Source of the DNA: JBNKHG01 sp050290225
GTDB lineage: Bacteria > Pseudomonadota > Gammaproteobacteria > Pseudomonadales > Cellvibrionaceae
DNA length: 64,000 bases
NCBI GenBank assembly: GCA_050290225.1
Contig: JBNKHG010000026.1
Coordinates: 124,001-188,000 of the forward strand
Reading direction: 5' to 3'
The notes beneath the pieces are model-generated. The model was not told the origin of the DNA. It did not search any database and saw only the letters and a list, made by a program, of their open reading frames with translations. The stretch's first letter is position 1. Each line of letters opens with the position of its first letter. Positions 16,290-26,167 of the stretch are shown piece by piece. A program made the position numbers and the translations under genes.

Positions 16290-19200
16290 TTAAGGCGCTG
16301 CCGATTTATCCGGCATATTCTCTTGTTGGCTGGATGGCTCCGGCAAACCGGAATCAGTCCCATCGGCCGGCAAATTGGAATCCTCTGAAGATTCCGTCGC
16401 TGGTGGCGCATCGCCATTGTCTTCCGCACTCTTATCCGCACTATCCTGCCGCGCTTTGGCTTCGGCCTCGCGGGTGGATTTGGCGGTTTTTTTAGCCGCA
16501 CCGCTATCAAACATTCGCTCAAACTCTATTTCCGGGTCCGCCCAAGGGCCGCTCATGGTGTAGCTGACACTGGCCACTTTATCCACTTGCCTGGAAAAAA
16601 GCTTACTGGCGACATATACCCCTGCAGCCGCTGGTAAACCCGCCGCCAGAGCCGTCAACAGCGTCAGGTTCTCACCCACCGGCAGCGTAGCCACCATGGT
16701 GGTATCCATGGTCTCAGCCTTCAGGTTAATCATACCTGCCATCTGCAACTTACCGGATGGCGTTTTAACATCGAGAGGCTCTGAGAGGTAAAGCTCACCA
16801 CCTTCAAAGCGCATCTTTCCCCGAATATCGTCATAGGCCATACCGCTCTTATAAACATCGGAGAAATCCAATCGCAAGCGACGCACCAGCGTGTCGAAAT
16901 TGAACAGGCTCATCAATCGCAAGAAAGCGCTGCTGCCGACACCCGCACTACGAATAAATCGTCCCTCTTCCACCCGCATAGTAAGATCGCCGTGCAGGCT
17001 ATCCAGGGCGATGGCCGCAGGCGATCCCTGCCAGGCAAAGTCGACATCGAAACTGGCCCGCCGGCTTTCAATAAACTCCGGCTGTTGCCACTGTCTCATG
17101 ACCTTACTCAAATCCTCTGCGGTCAGCCGTCCCTGGAACCGGGTCCGACGCTTATCCCCCTCTCGCAACCAAAGTAAACTGGCTCCCCCCTCCTTCTGTG
17201 GAAGTCCACCAATCCGGGTTCCACGTACCTCCGCTTCGATATTTTTCACCTCCAGCCCGGCATCGGTAGGTCGCAGCTGAAAGTTCCATTGGCCGAAATT
17301 GTCCTCACCGATAACAAACTCCCGGGTGGAAAAGTCCACCGCCAACATCTCAGAAAAGTCGATATTTTCCAAGGGATCGGCTTCGCCCGGATTATCATCC
17401 CCAAGCGCGGATTCCGGGGTTTGCTCAACGACCTCCGCAACACGCGACGACTCGCTATCGCCCATCCCGACTGATTCAGGCTCCCCGGTATGATTGATTG
17501 GCGACTGAGCTGGTTTTGGAAGACGCAAATAGTCGAGCGCGAGCGACAACGGACGTTCGTCGTCATAGACGGTCACTTCTCCCGCCAGCATCGGGCTCTG
17601 CGTCAATAACCGCCATTGCCCCCCGGTATGCTCGCCCTGGACCGACAACCGGTCCAGGGCGTAATCGCCAAACTGGAAAGTCCCTACGTCCAGGTCAACC
17701 GACTGTGGAAAAGTGTCGGAATCCGAGTCAATAGCGTCTTCGCCTATAGCTTCGTCAATTTGCCGCCGGAACTCCTTGTAGCGCTGCCACACATCCTGCC
17801 ACGCCTTGAAATCAAGTCTGTCAACCTGGCCTGTAATCGAAAGCCGGTTGTCTTCAGGCAGTACCGGCTCGCCCCCCAGAGCCACCACGCCTCTTTGAAA
17901 TTCACCATCGCGTACCGAGATCAGTCCCTTCGCCTTACGCCCCAGACGAAGGTCATAGAGGGTTTGCTCGCGGGCGATAGGCACCTTGAGCTGGAACGGC
18001 AGCTCCTTGTCTGCGCTCTTGCCGAAAGGGGCTGGCAGATTGAGAGTAACGCCGCGCAGGTCGGAGCTGATGTTGAGCCAAGCGGCATAATCTTCCTGGG
18101 CCAGCCCCGACGGTATACGCAACTGTCCAATATAGCTCACGTCGCCCTCGGCGAAATACACCTCAGGGCGTCGGGTCCAGAGCGCCAGGTCATCAGTAGC
18201 CACCGTACCGGAAAGATTAACCAGGGTATCCCGTCCACCTTTGGCGTTGGCTTCGCTGGCAATCCGCACCGATACAGGGTGTTGCCAAAGCTGCCCCGAG
18301 AGTCGCTTCGACATCAATCCCTGTTGGCCGTTGTATTCAAACTGTCCCTTCAGGGCCTTCACATCAAGACCCAAGTTTGCCATCGATAATTCGCTGTTAT
18401 CGAGCTTCACCACAACCTGTTGTTGCGCCCCCGGGGCGCCAGCGTGGAGCGGTACCGAAAGGGTGATATCGGCCCGCATATCACCACTGAGCTGCCATTG
18501 GTCAAAGGTGTCCCCCAGCGTGTCTCGCAACATGGACTCACGCAGCACTCGCAATCCGTCTGCGGCCCCTCCCTGAACCTGCCCCCGCACGCCCAGCAGC
18601 GATCCCTGGCCCTTAGGGTTGGGAACAACCACCACCTGGGTATTATTTAACCGGCTATTGTAAAGCCTACCGCTATCGACATGGGCGCTGACATCGACAT
18701 CGTCGACGTATACCTGACCCTGCAACTGTTTAAGCCCCGGCCAGCGGGGATGGTAGTTAAGTTCAGCGTCGGCAACCTTGAGCGATAATTGAACGGTGCG
18801 CTTGTCATGTTCTCCCTTGCGCAGGGAACCGCGGTAGATAAATCCGGCCTCGGGGACCAGCCCTTCTCCCAGACTTTGATCCAGCCACTGTTCCAGGGAA
18901 TCTGCTACCGTGAAGGGAACATATTTTTTGTAGTACCGGGCTTTGCTGTTCTGAAGGCCAATCTGTAAAAACATCTCGGGCGCAGCAGTTTTCTTGCGCC
19001 AGGGGGTATAGAGGTAAACAAAACCGGTAGCACCGCCATCATCATCCTCGAAACGGATGGGGCCACTATTGACATAAATGGCATTGTTTTCCGGCTGCAA
19101 AGACCAGGCTACCTGGCCTTTAACCGAGCGATAGTGCATTGGCTCGTGGTACACCAACGGGTAGTGCATACTGAAGCCACTCTGGCTGTCCAACTCCACA

Positions 19201-20522
19201 AAGCCACTGCGGGCATGAACTTGCAGGTAGCCATCCACCTGGGTCAGGGCCGGCGCCGCTTTCCAGGCTTCCACTGAAACCTGATTCAAATTGGCCTGAA
19301 GGCGCCACGCGTTGAGTGAATTTGCAGGCAGGGTCAATCGCATATTACTGACCGTACCGCTCGGATTTAGATCGCCGAGCACCGTTGCAAGCCGCCCCTG
19401 CACCAGCCCCGCTTTTTCAAATTGTTGATACCAGACCGCCAGATCCAGTTGCCGGGCCCGAATCTCCAGGGGCTTGCCCATGCCTCCAGCACCAATGCTA
19501 AGGTCCAGGGAAGGCAGAGGCTCTTTTCCCCAGGCCACCTGCGTATCCTGCAAATCCACGCGCCACCCGCCTGCACTGTTCCAGAATCCGCCAAATTCGG
19601 AAGTAACGCTACGCGGCAGCTGAACACCTTTCTCATGCTTTACCGGCAGCCCGGTCAAAACCAGTTCACCTTCCAGATTCAGACCGCCACCGGAACGAGA
19701 ACTCAACCAGGCCTCAACGTCCAAACGTCCGCCAGGACGCCAACTTTGATCGGGAAGGCCCTGCCAATAGCTGCCGCCCAGAAGGGCGAGTACTTTTTCC
19801 GTCGCCAGCTGCTGCACCTTCAAATGCCCACTCACCTGAAACGCTTCCCTGTCCCGGGGATCGCCTCGACCTTCAAAAACCAGGCTGACGGCATCATGGT
19901 GTTCATCCACGTCAAGGGTTGCGCCGAGGCGGTGAAAGTCGCCCGCATTTTCCATAAGAATATGCGGCACCGTCCACTGCGTACTGTGGCCTGAGTGAAA
20001 TGAAAAGTTAACCCGAACGTCGGTGAGTTCGATATGGGGGCCCAATAGAAAAACATCGAAGGGATCATCGATGGCGGCAAAGCCCCCTTCCTGATCGCCC
20101 AGAGCCGTACTGGTGTCTATGCCCTTTATCTGCCAACGGCCATCGGCCTGTTGCTCCGCAATCGCCTGCATCCCGTGCAACTCAACATTACCCCAGACCA
20201 GACGCCAATCGGTCAGACTGCCGAGCAAATCCAGGCGAGCCACAACGCGATCAATGGTAAACATCTCCTCGCCAGTGGCGCTTTGCACCTGCAAACCTTC
20301 AAGCCTGACGCTCGGCGACAGACCTTCCCATTCGCCGGACAACATCCTCAGTTCAGCTGCCACCCCCAAGGCGTCGGACAGATAGGCAGCCAAGTCATCG
20401 CGATAGTTGCCAAGGTTATAGGCGAATACACGACCAAGCTGTACCAGGACTGCCAGCGCAATCAGCAGCGCGGCGCAAAGCCCCCAAAACTTGCGAACTA
20501 CATAGCGAACAGCATCGGACAT
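16290..20522 (-). CDS. yhdP: YhdP-family AsmA-like envelope protein
   Basis: YhdP (1410 aa) is one of the large AsmA-like proteins which, with TamB and YdbH, are thought to form hydrophobic channels for phospholipid transfer to the outer membrane. The N-terminus has one membrane anchor (FWGLCAALLIALAVLVQLG); the remainder is periplasmic beta-rich DUF3971/AsmA repeat sequence. The C-terminal region contains TLPVGENLTLLTALAAGLPAA, typical of the family, and a low-complexity acidic/Ser tail of about 70 residues. It is the last gene of the mreBCD-maf-rng-yhdP run, the order seen in Pseudomonas, where nit and tldD usually follow; here msrB follows instead. Confidence 0.92.
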   Translation of the reverse strand: MSDAVRYVVRKFWGLCAALLIALAVLVQLGRVFAYNLGNYRDDLAAYLSDALGVAAELRMLSGEWEGLSPSVRLEGLQVQSATGEEMFTIDRVVARLDLLGSLTDWRLVWGNVELHGMQAIAEQQADGRWQIKGIDTSTALGDQEGGFAAIDDPFDVFLLGPHIELTDVRVNFSFHSGHSTQWTVPHILMENAGDFHRLGATLDVDEHHDAVSLVFEGRGDPRDREAFQVSGHLKVQQLATEKVLALLGGSYWQGLPDQSWRPGGRLDVEAWLSSRSGGGLNLEGELVLTGLPVKHEKGVQLPRSVTSEFGGFWNSAGGWRVDLQDTQVAWGKEPLPSLDLSIGAGGMGKPLEIRARQLDLAVWYQQFEKAGLVQGRLATVLGDLNPSGTVSNMRLTLPANSLNAWRLQANLNQVSVEAWKAAPALTQVDGYLQVHARSGFVELDSQSGFSMHYPLVYHEPMHYRSVKGQVAWSLQPENNAIYVNSGPIRFEDDDGGATGFVYLYTPWRKKTAAPEMFLQIGLQNSKARYYKKYVPFTVADSLEQWLDQSLGEGLVPEAGFIYRGSLRKGEHDKRTVQLSLKVADAELNYHPRWPGLKQLQGQVYVDDVDVSAHVDSGRLYNSRLNNTQVVVVPNPKGQGSLLGVRGQVQGGAADGLRVLRESMLRDTLGDTFDQWQLSGDMRADITLSVPLHAGAPGAQQQVVVKLDNSELSMANLGLDVKALKGQFEYNGQQGLMSKRLSGQLWQHPVSVRIASEANAKGGRDTLVNLSGTVATDDLALWTRRPEVYFAEGDVSYIGQLRIPSGLAQEDYAAWLNISSDLRGVTLNLPAPFGKSADKELPFQLKVPIAREQTLYDLRLGRKAKGLISVRDGEFQRGVVALGGEPVLPEDNRLSITGQVDRLDFKAWQDVWQRYKEFRRQIDEAIGEDAIDSDSDTFPQSVDLDVGTFQFGDYALDRLSVQGEHTGGQWRLLTQSPMLAGEVTVYDDERPLSLALDYLRLPKPAQSPINHTGEPESVGMGDSESSRVAEVVEQTPESALGDDNPGEADPLENIDFSEMLAVDFSTREFVIGEDNFGQWNFQLRPTDAGLEVKNIEAEVRGTRIGGLPQKEGGASLLWLREGDKRRTRFQGRLTAEDLSKVMRQWQQPEFIESRRASFDVDFAWQGSPAAIALDSLHGDLTMRVEEGRFIRSAGVGSSAFLRLMSLFNFDTLVRRLRLDFSDVYKSGMAYDDIRGKMRFEGGELYLSEPLDVKTPSGKLQMAGMINLKAETMDTTMVATLPVGENLTLLTALAAGLPAAAGVYVASKLFSRQVDKVASVSYTMSGPWADPEIEFERMFDSGAAKKTAKSTREAEAKARQDSADKSAEDNGDAPPATESSEDSNLPADGTDSGLPEPSSQQENMPDKSAAP

Positions 20523-20634
20523 AAACTAGTCGGGTCTGCCTTCCCTAACCAATCGCCATTCCAGTGGAATCGCTCAATAATAAACAGATCAATCATTGTA
20601 TCAGTGGGCAACTGAACCCATGATGAATCTTCGC

Positions 20635-22113
20635 CTAGACCAGAATAATGTCATATTGTTCCTGGCTGTAAATGGCCTCCACCTGAAACTGAATGGTTCG
20701 ACCAATAAACTCTTCCAGATCTGCTACGTTTGCAGACTCTTCATCCAACAACCGATCAATGACCACCTGGGAGGCCAACACCAGGAACTTTTCATTGTCG
20801 TAGGCTCTGGCCTCACGCAGGATCTCACGAAAGATTTCGTAGCACACGGTTTCCGCCGATTTTAGCGTGCCGCGCCCATCACACACAGGACAGGGTTCAC
20901 ACATAACCTGCCCCAGGGATTCACGTGTGCGCTTTCGGGTCATTTCCACCAATCCCAGCTCCGACACCCCGGTAATACTGGTTTTGGCATGATCCCGTTC
21001 CATCATTTTTTCCAGGGTACGCAACACCTGACGCTGATGTTCGGAATCACTCATATCGATAAAATCGAGAATGATAATGCCACCCAGGTTGCGCAGGCGC
21101 AGCTGGCGGGCGATAGCCGTGGCCGCTTCCAGGTTGGTCTTAAAAATAGTTTCCTCGAGGTTGCGGTGCCCTACAAAGGCTCCCGTGTTGACATCCACTG
21201 TGGTCATGGCTTCGGTCTGCTCAATAATCAGGTACCCTCCCGATTTGAGCTGCACCTTTTTATTGAGCGCCTTTTGAATTTCGTCTTCAACACCGTACAG
21301 GTCAAATAGTGGACGCTCGCCCGGATAGTGCTCGATCAGTGCGCGAATCTCCGGCGAATACTGTTCGGCAAACTGCACCATCTTGACATAGGCCTCGCGG
21401 GAATCGATGCGGATTTTTTCCAATTGGGGTTTGGCCAGGTCGCGCAAGGTGCGCATAAACAGTGGCAGATCCTCGTATATCACCACCGGTGTCGGCGCTG
21501 TCTTAATGCTCCCCTCCAGATCTCTCCACAGCTTGTACAGAAACGGAATATCTTTTTCCAGTTCATCTTCACAAGCCCCTTCGGCCACTGTGCGGACAAT
21601 AAAACCGCCATCGCTGTCGGCGTCCAGATCTTTAACCATGGTTTCCACTTGGGTGCGCAGACGTTCACGCTCCTCTTCATCTTCGATGCGGGTAGAAATT
21701 CCAACGTGGCGGGTATAAGGCATATACACCAGATAGCGTGCGGACACAGACAAATGGGTGGTAAGGCGCGCGCCCTTGGTACCAATGGGGTCCTTGGTGA
21801 CCTGTACCACCAGTGACTGTCCCTCCCGCACCACCGAGCGGATATCGGCCACCTCACCGTTGCGCTCCTCCATACCCTCCTCGTCGAGCGGCGCTATGTC
21901 AGCGGCGTGAATAAAACCAGCTCGCTCCAGGCCAATATCGACAAAGGCCGCCTGCATCCCGGGTAATACCCGCACTACCTTACCCTTGTAGATGTTGCCC
22001 ACAAATCCCTTGCGCTGGGTGCGTTCGATATAGACTTCCTGCAACATGCCATTATCGACCAGGGCCACCCGGGTTTCTGTCGGCGCGACATTAATCAGAA
22101 TTTCTTCACTCAT
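20635..22113 (-). CDS. rng: Ribonuclease G
   Basis: RNase G (492 aa) is the RNase E-family endonuclease that trims the 5' end of 16S rRNA and some mRNAs. An N-terminal S1 domain (FVGNIYKGKVVRVLPGMQAAFVDIG is its core) is followed by the RNase H-like and 5'-sensor regions and the DNase I-like catalytic part with metal-binding aspartates in TTVDVNTGAFVG and IILDFIDMSD. The zinc-link is seen as CEPCPVCDGRG. There is no C-terminal scaffold as in RNase E. AAGGA lies ten bases before the ATG. maf is directly upstream. Confidence 0.95.
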   Translation of the reverse strand: MSEEILINVAPTETRVALVDNGMLQEVYIERTQRKGFVGNIYKGKVVRVLPGMQAAFVDIGLERAGFIHAADIAPLDEEGMEERNGEVADIRSVVREGQSLVVQVTKDPIGTKGARLTTHLSVSARYLVYMPYTRHVGISTRIEDEEERERLRTQVETMVKDLDADSDGGFIVRTVAEGACEDELEKDIPFLYKLWRDLEGSIKTAPTPVVIYEDLPLFMRTLRDLAKPQLEKIRIDSREAYVKMVQFAEQYSPEIRALIEHYPGERPLFDLYGVEDEIQKALNKKVQLKSGGYLIIEQTEAMTTVDVNTGAFVGHRNLEETIFKTNLEAATAIARQLRLRNLGGIIILDFIDMSDSEHQRQVLRTLEKMMERDHAKTSITGVSELGLVEMTRKRTRESLGQVMCEPCPVCDGRGTLKSAETVCYEIFREILREARAYDNEKFLVLASQVVIDRLLDEESANVADLEEFIGRTIQFQVEAIYSQEQYDIILV

Positions 22114-22167
22114 TACCCGTGTTCCTTAATCATTGCCGGCGAAAAGGAGCTGTGTTCAACCAGCCCT

Positions 22168-22803
22168 TCATTCGCCTTGCCAAACGTCTATGTCGAAAGA
22201 CTGCAGCGAGACAAACAATTGCTCAATGGGTAGTCCGACCACATTGCTGTAACTGCCTTCGATCGATTCCACAAATACTGCACCCTTACCCTGGATACCA
22301 TAGGCACCGGCCTTGTCTCTGGGTTCCCCGGTTTGCCAATAAGCCCTTATCTCGGCATCGGTGAGGGCGCGAAAACGCACCCGGGTTTGGCCCAGCCGCT
22401 CGTCCTGGCGCTCGCCATCATTGAAGGCAATGGCGGTCAATACCTGATGCTCTCGCCCCGACAGCTGCCTGAGCATGGTGGTAGCCTGCTGCTGGTTCGT
22501 CGGTTTTTCCATCACCTCACCCTCGCAAATTACCAGGGTGTCGGCGCCCAGTACCGGACGCACCACCAATCCACGCGCCAACATCAGCGCCGCACCGGCG
22601 GTGGCTTTCTCCCGCGCCAGACGAACAACATAGTCTTCGGGGGTCTCCCCTTCGCCGCGTTGCTCGTCAACGGTGACCACCAGAGGTTCATAGGGCACGC
22701 CAATCTGGTCGAGAATCTCCCGACGCCTGGGGGACTTTGAGGCCAGATAGATGGCCGGTTGCGCGGCTTTTTCCGGCCGCTCGTTGGAAGGGTTTTCGAT
22801 CAA
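22168..22803 (-). CDS. maf: Maf-family nucleotide pyrophosphatase
   Basis: Maf proteins hydrolyse dTTP, UTP and modified nucleotides to monophosphates; overproduction blocks septation in some bacteria. The motif YLASKSPRRREILDQIG is at the start, GADTLVICEGEVMEKP carries the catalytic aspartate and KDKAGAYGIQGKG the C-terminal signature of the YhdE branch. The frame extends to a GTG at 22830, but a TTG at 22801-22803 has GAGGT seven bases upstream and gives MIENPSNERPEKAAQPAIYL, so I set the start there (211 aa). Either start leaves the domain intact. The gene lies between mreD and rng. Confidence 0.88.
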   Translation of the reverse strand: MIENPSNERPEKAAQPAIYLASKSPRRREILDQIGVPYEPLVVTVDEQRGEGETPEDYVVRLAREKATAGAALMLARGLVVRPVLGADTLVICEGEVMEKPTNQQQATTMLRQLSGREHQVLTAIAFNDGERQDERLGQTRVRFRALTDAEIRAYWQTGEPRDKAGAYGIQGKGAVFVESIEGSYSNVVGLPIEQLFVSLQSFDIDVWQGE

Positions 22804-23002
22804 AAGTTTTACCTCGATACACACCACCACCGATGATGACCCGCACCGATCGGTGAATGATCAAGCGCAAAGCACGGTGACTAAAAAACTGATCAAAGTA
22901 TAACGACTGCAATCAGCTTAATCTTGTGCTTTCCCTAAATTCACTCGAACTTCAATTGCCAAGTGATTGATATTTTAAAGATTAAGCAGACTATGGGCGA
23001 AT

Positions 23003-23491
23003 CTATAGCAGGCGGTAGACTTTGCGCAGACGATCCAGGCCCAGACATAGCGGCGGCCAACAGAGGGCGCTGGTGAAGGCCGGTAACAGAAACATCAACG
23101 AGCGCGCTGAGCTGCCGGAGAGGCTGTGCACCCAATTGTCAAACAATTGGTGAATGCCCACCAAGACAAACACCCACACCGACTGCTGCCACAGGGCGTA
23201 GGAGCGCAGGCGCTGATAGGACAGGAAACACACATAGCTCACCACCACCAGGGCCAGGGCGTGCAGCCCCAACACCGACCCCTCCACCAGATCCTGGACC
23301 AACCCCAATACCCAAACGCTGAAAGGACCAATCCCCTGGGGCAACACCAGTATCCAGTAAATCACCACCAGTGCCACAAATTCAGGCCGTAACCAACCGC
23401 CAATACCCGCCAGGGGAAATACCCCGAGGAGCAACGCCAGACCAACACTGAGTGCAATCAACCAGCGATGCTCCCAGACCGAAGCGCTCAC
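23003..23491 (-). CDS. mreD: Rod shape-determining protein MreD
   Basis: MreD (162 aa) is an inner-membrane protein with about five hydrophobic segments that works with MreB, MreC and RodA/PBP2 in cylindrical wall growth. The family feature IGPFSVWVLGLVQDLVEGSVLG is present in the middle. It starts with GTG, and GTGA overlaps the mreC stop by four bases, so translation is coupled. The gap to maf is about 200 bases of AT-richer sequence with no feature I can name. Confidence 0.93.
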   Translation of the reverse strand: MSASVWEHRWLIALSVGLALLLGVFPLAGIGGWLRPEFVALVVIYWILVLPQGIGPFSVWVLGLVQDLVEGSVLGLHALALVVVSYVCFLSYQRLRSYALWQQSVWVFVLVGIHQLFDNWVHSLSGSSARSLMFLLPAFTSALCWPPLCLGLDRLRKVYRLL

Positions 23492-24360
23492 GGCCCGGGA
23501 TCTCCCGCCGCCTGTATAGGCTGGCTCCGCAGGGGATCAGTGGTTTCGCTGAACACCAGCAATACATGGCGACTGCGATTAAGATGTGCACGGGGGGTGG
23601 CGACAATGGTGGCAAAGGGCTTGCCTGGGTCGTGAACCACCGACGTTACTTCGGCCACCGGATAGCCCACTGGAAAGCGCTGTCCCAATCCGGAACTGAC
23701 TAAAAGATCGCCCTCGCGGATATCGACCGTGTTGGACACATGCCGCAGTTTAAGACTGTAGAGATCACCGGTGCCCTCCAGCACCGCCCGCACACCGTTG
23801 CGATTGACCTGGACCGGCAACGCATGCGTGGCATCGGTAATCAGTAACACACGGCTGGCGTAATCGCTGACTTCGACGACCTGCCCCATCAATCCGGAGG
23901 CATCCAGAAGCGGTTGCCCCAGGTAGACACCGTCCGCACTTCCCTTGTTAACGATGACTATATGGCTGAGCGGATCCGGCGAAACGCCAATCAATTCGGC
24001 AATCAACACCCGATCCTGGACCATTTCAGCACTGTTGAGCAAATGTCGCAGGCGCATATTTTCCGCCGCCAGGGTGGCCATGGTCTGCAGTTTGCGCTTG
24101 TGAATCAGCAACTCTTCCCGCAGGGCGGCGTTCTCCGCTTGCAGATCGGTGCGGCTACTCAGGGACTCCGTGCTCCAGTCACGGAATCGTGACGGCAGGT
24201 CCGCCAGCCAGTATAAGGGGACGGCTGCATCACCCAGACGGGCGCGCACCGGTTCGAGAAGATTGGTATAGCTGTTGACCAGAATCAGCAACAGAGCCGC
24301 GAACACCAGCGTCAGCACCCGCGACACCGTCGACGGGCCTTTGCTAAACAGTGGTTTCAT
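23488..24360 (-). CDS. mreC: Rod shape-determining protein MreC
   Basis: MreC (290 aa) is a periplasmic scaffold of the elongasome, anchored in the inner membrane. One N-terminal transmembrane segment (VLTLVFAALLLILVNSY) is followed by a coiled coil (about residues 70-110, LQAENAALREELLIHKRKLQ) and the paired beta-barrel domain containing NKGSADGVYLGQPLLDASGL and VDIREGDLLVSSGLGQRFPVG. The C-terminal tail is short. It sits between mreB and mreD; the mreB stop is 34 bases upstream. Confidence 0.95.
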   Translation of the reverse strand: MKPLFSKGPSTVSRVLTLVFAALLLILVNSYTNLLEPVRARLGDAAVPLYWLADLPSRFRDWSTESLSSRTDLQAENAALREELLIHKRKLQTMATLAAENMRLRHLLNSAEMVQDRVLIAELIGVSPDPLSHIVIVNKGSADGVYLGQPLLDASGLMGQVVEVSDYASRVLLITDATHALPVQVNRNGVRAVLEGTGDLYSLKLRHVSNTVDIREGDLLVSSGLGQRFPVGYPVAEVTSVVHDPGKPFATIVATPRAHLNRSRHVLLVFSETTDPLRSQPIQAAGDPGP

Positions 24361-24394
24361 CCGCGGTGTCCCGTCTTGCTGTTGTGACAGTTAA

Positions 24395-25426
24395 TCAGGT
24401 GGACAGCAGATCCAGGCGCTTGTCCATCATTTCCATGGCTCGGCCGCCGCCACGGGCGACACAGGTCAGGGGGTCCTCGGCCACGATCACCGGCAGACCG
24501 GTTTCCTCGCACAGAAGACGGTCGAGGTCTCGCAACAGAGCGCCGCCGCCGGTCAGAACAATGCCGCTTTCGGCGATATCGGAAGCCAACTCCGGCGGAG
24601 ACTGTTCCAGCGCACTTTTTACGGCTTGCACAATACCCGCCAGGGTTTCCTGCAGAGCCTCGAGAATCTCGTCGCTGTTAAGGGTAAAACGGCGAGGCAC
24701 TCCCTCTGCCAGATTGCGCCCGCGTACGTCGATTTCCCGCACTTCACTGCCGGCATAGGCGCAGCCGACCTCCTGCTTGATGCGTTCGGCGGTGGCGTCC
24801 CCGATCACGCTGCCGTAATTGCGTCGTACATAATTAACGATCGCCTCGTCGAAGCGGTCACCGCCGATGCGGACCGAATCAGAGTAGACCACGCCGTTGA
24901 GTGAAATTATGGCGATTTCAGTGGTACCTCCGCCGATATCAACCACCATGGAACCACTGGCTTCATCCACCCGCAGTCCGGCGCCGATAGCCGCTGCCAT
25001 GGGTTCCTCTATCAGGCGGACCTCGCGGGCGCCTGCCCCCATGGCCGATTCGCGAATGGCCCGCTTCTCCACTTCAGTAGAGAGGCAGGGCACACACACC
25101 AGCACCCGCGGGCTGGGCTGGAACCAACTGTTTTCGTGCACTTTCTTTATGAAGTGCTGCAACATTTTTTCGGTCACCTGGAAATCGGCAATCACACCGT
25201 CCTTTAAGGGGCGAATCGCGGTGATGTTGCCGGGCGTGCGGCCCAGCATACGCTTGGCTTCTACACCTACGGCCTCGACAATTTTTTGGCCGTTGTGGTG
25301 GCGAATGGCCACTACCGAGGGTTCATCCAGGACAATACCACGCTCGCGAACATAAATCAGGGTGTTCGCTGTGCCCAGATCAATGGACAGATCGTTGGAG
25401 AAGGCTCCACGAATGCGTTTAAACAT
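24395..25426 (-). CDS. mreB: Actin-like cell shape protein MreB
   Basis: MreB (343 aa) forms membrane-bound filaments that orient side-wall synthesis. Actin-family motifs are intact: phosphate-1 SIDLGTANTLIYV, phosphate-2 MVVDIGGGTTEIAIIS and the adenosine motif GIVLTGGGALLRDLD. The N-terminus MFKRIRGAFSNDLSIDLG includes the amphipathic membrane-binding helix. It is the first gene of the cluster, divergent from gatC across 346 bases. Confidence 0.97.
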   Translation of the reverse strand: MFKRIRGAFSNDLSIDLGTANTLIYVRERGIVLDEPSVVAIRHHNGQKIVEAVGVEAKRMLGRTPGNITAIRPLKDGVIADFQVTEKMLQHFIKKVHENSWFQPSPRVLVCVPCLSTEVEKRAIRESAMGAGAREVRLIEEPMAAAIGAGLRVDEASGSMVVDIGGGTTEIAIISLNGVVYSDSVRIGGDRFDEAIVNYVRRNYGSVIGDATAERIKQEVGCAYAGSEVREIDVRGRNLAEGVPRRFTLNSDEILEALQETLAGIVQAVKSALEQSPPELASDIAESGIVLTGGGALLRDLDRLLCEETGLPVIVAEDPLTCVARGGGRAMEMMDKRLDLLST

Positions 25427-25772
25427 GTATGTTTCACACCTGTGAATCTTGTAATAATAATTGCCTTGCAGCCGAAGCCCCTGGATCCTCTCCCGCAGTT
25501 CTCAATGGGAGTGACCGATTACTGTCAAGGCGGTGCTATATATCGATCTGCGTGCAAAAATGACGCCGATCCTCAAAAGCAGGCACTCTAACAACGGCGG
25601 GGATTTAGAGCAAGGCGCAAATATGATAAGTTTACCCCTTTTGTGCGCTCCGTGCCGCTTTAGCACACGGGTTGGTCGCCCTGGGCGCTAACCCGAGACT
25701 GTACAATGCAAAACTCAGTGCTCCCGAGCATATTCCCTGACCCTACTTTGGCTATTTTGGAGAATCCCACCC
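25427..25772. promoter_or_regulatory. Divergent mreB/gatC control region
   Basis: No gene is visible here. On the minus strand a perfect TTGACA (complement of 25523-25528) stands about 100 bases before mreB, but no good -10 box follows at the right spacing, so the promoter is not fixed. On the gatC side a hairpin is possible at 25668-25695, with CGGGTT pairing to AACCCG outside and CGCC to GGCG inside; no T-run follows, so it may be a leader structure rather than a terminator. Confidence 0.35.
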
Positions 25773-26060
25773 ATGGCAGTGGATCGTTCCGATATTGAAA
25801 GGCTGGCAGAGCTGGCGCGTATTGAGGTCTCTGAGACCACTATCGATGAAGTCGCTGACAGTATTTCCAACATTTTGGCCCTGGTCGACCAGCTCCAGGC
25901 GGTCGATACCACGGGGGTGCCCCCCATGGCCCACCCACTGGATGCGGTCCAGCGGTTGCGAGCCGATTGCGTGACCGAATCCAACCAGCGCGAGGCACTG
26001 CAGGCCAATGCGCCAGCGACCGAAGATGGCCTCTTTCTGGTGCCCAAGGTGATTGACTGA
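25773..26060 (+). CDS. gatC: Asp/Glu-tRNA amidotransferase subunit C
   Basis: GatC (95 aa) is the small subunit that wraps between GatA and GatB in the amidotransferase converting Glu-tRNA-Gln and/or Asp-tRNA-Asn to the amidated forms. The start MAVDRSDIERLAELARIEVS and the central LVDQLQAVDTTGVPPMAHP are typical, as is the terminal GLFLVPKVID. GGAG lies ten bases before the ATG. gatA follows after a 107-base gap that has heptad-periodic sequence. Confidence 0.95.
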   Translation: MAVDRSDIERLAELARIEVSETTIDEVADSISNILALVDQLQAVDTTGVPPMAHPLDAVQRLRADCVTESNQREALQANAPATEDGLFLVPKVID

Positions 26061-26071
26061 AAAACGCGTCT

Positions 26072-26145
26072 CCAGCCGCTAGCCACCAGCCGTTCGAGAC
26101 AGTCCTGTTACCCTACATTAGCAACCACTAGTGATTAGTGACCGC
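26072..26145. repeat. Heptad-periodic intergenic sequence before gatA
   Basis: Between gatC and gatA are short runs with a seven-base period: CCAGCCG, CTAGCCA, CCAGCCG at 26072-26092, and CCACTAG, TGATTAG, TGACCGC at 26125-26145. The second run resembles one just before ychF (49415-49435). They look like decayed copies of heptanucleotide arrays, the best of which is beside pth. No ribosome-binding or terminator role is evident. Confidence 0.4.
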
Positions 26146-26167
26146 CAATTAACGACGATTGACCCCT

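Noticed and set aside
25523..25528. TTGACA as the definite mreB promoter -35
   Set aside because: No acceptable -10 box lies 16-18 bases downstream, so it is mentioned only as a possibility.
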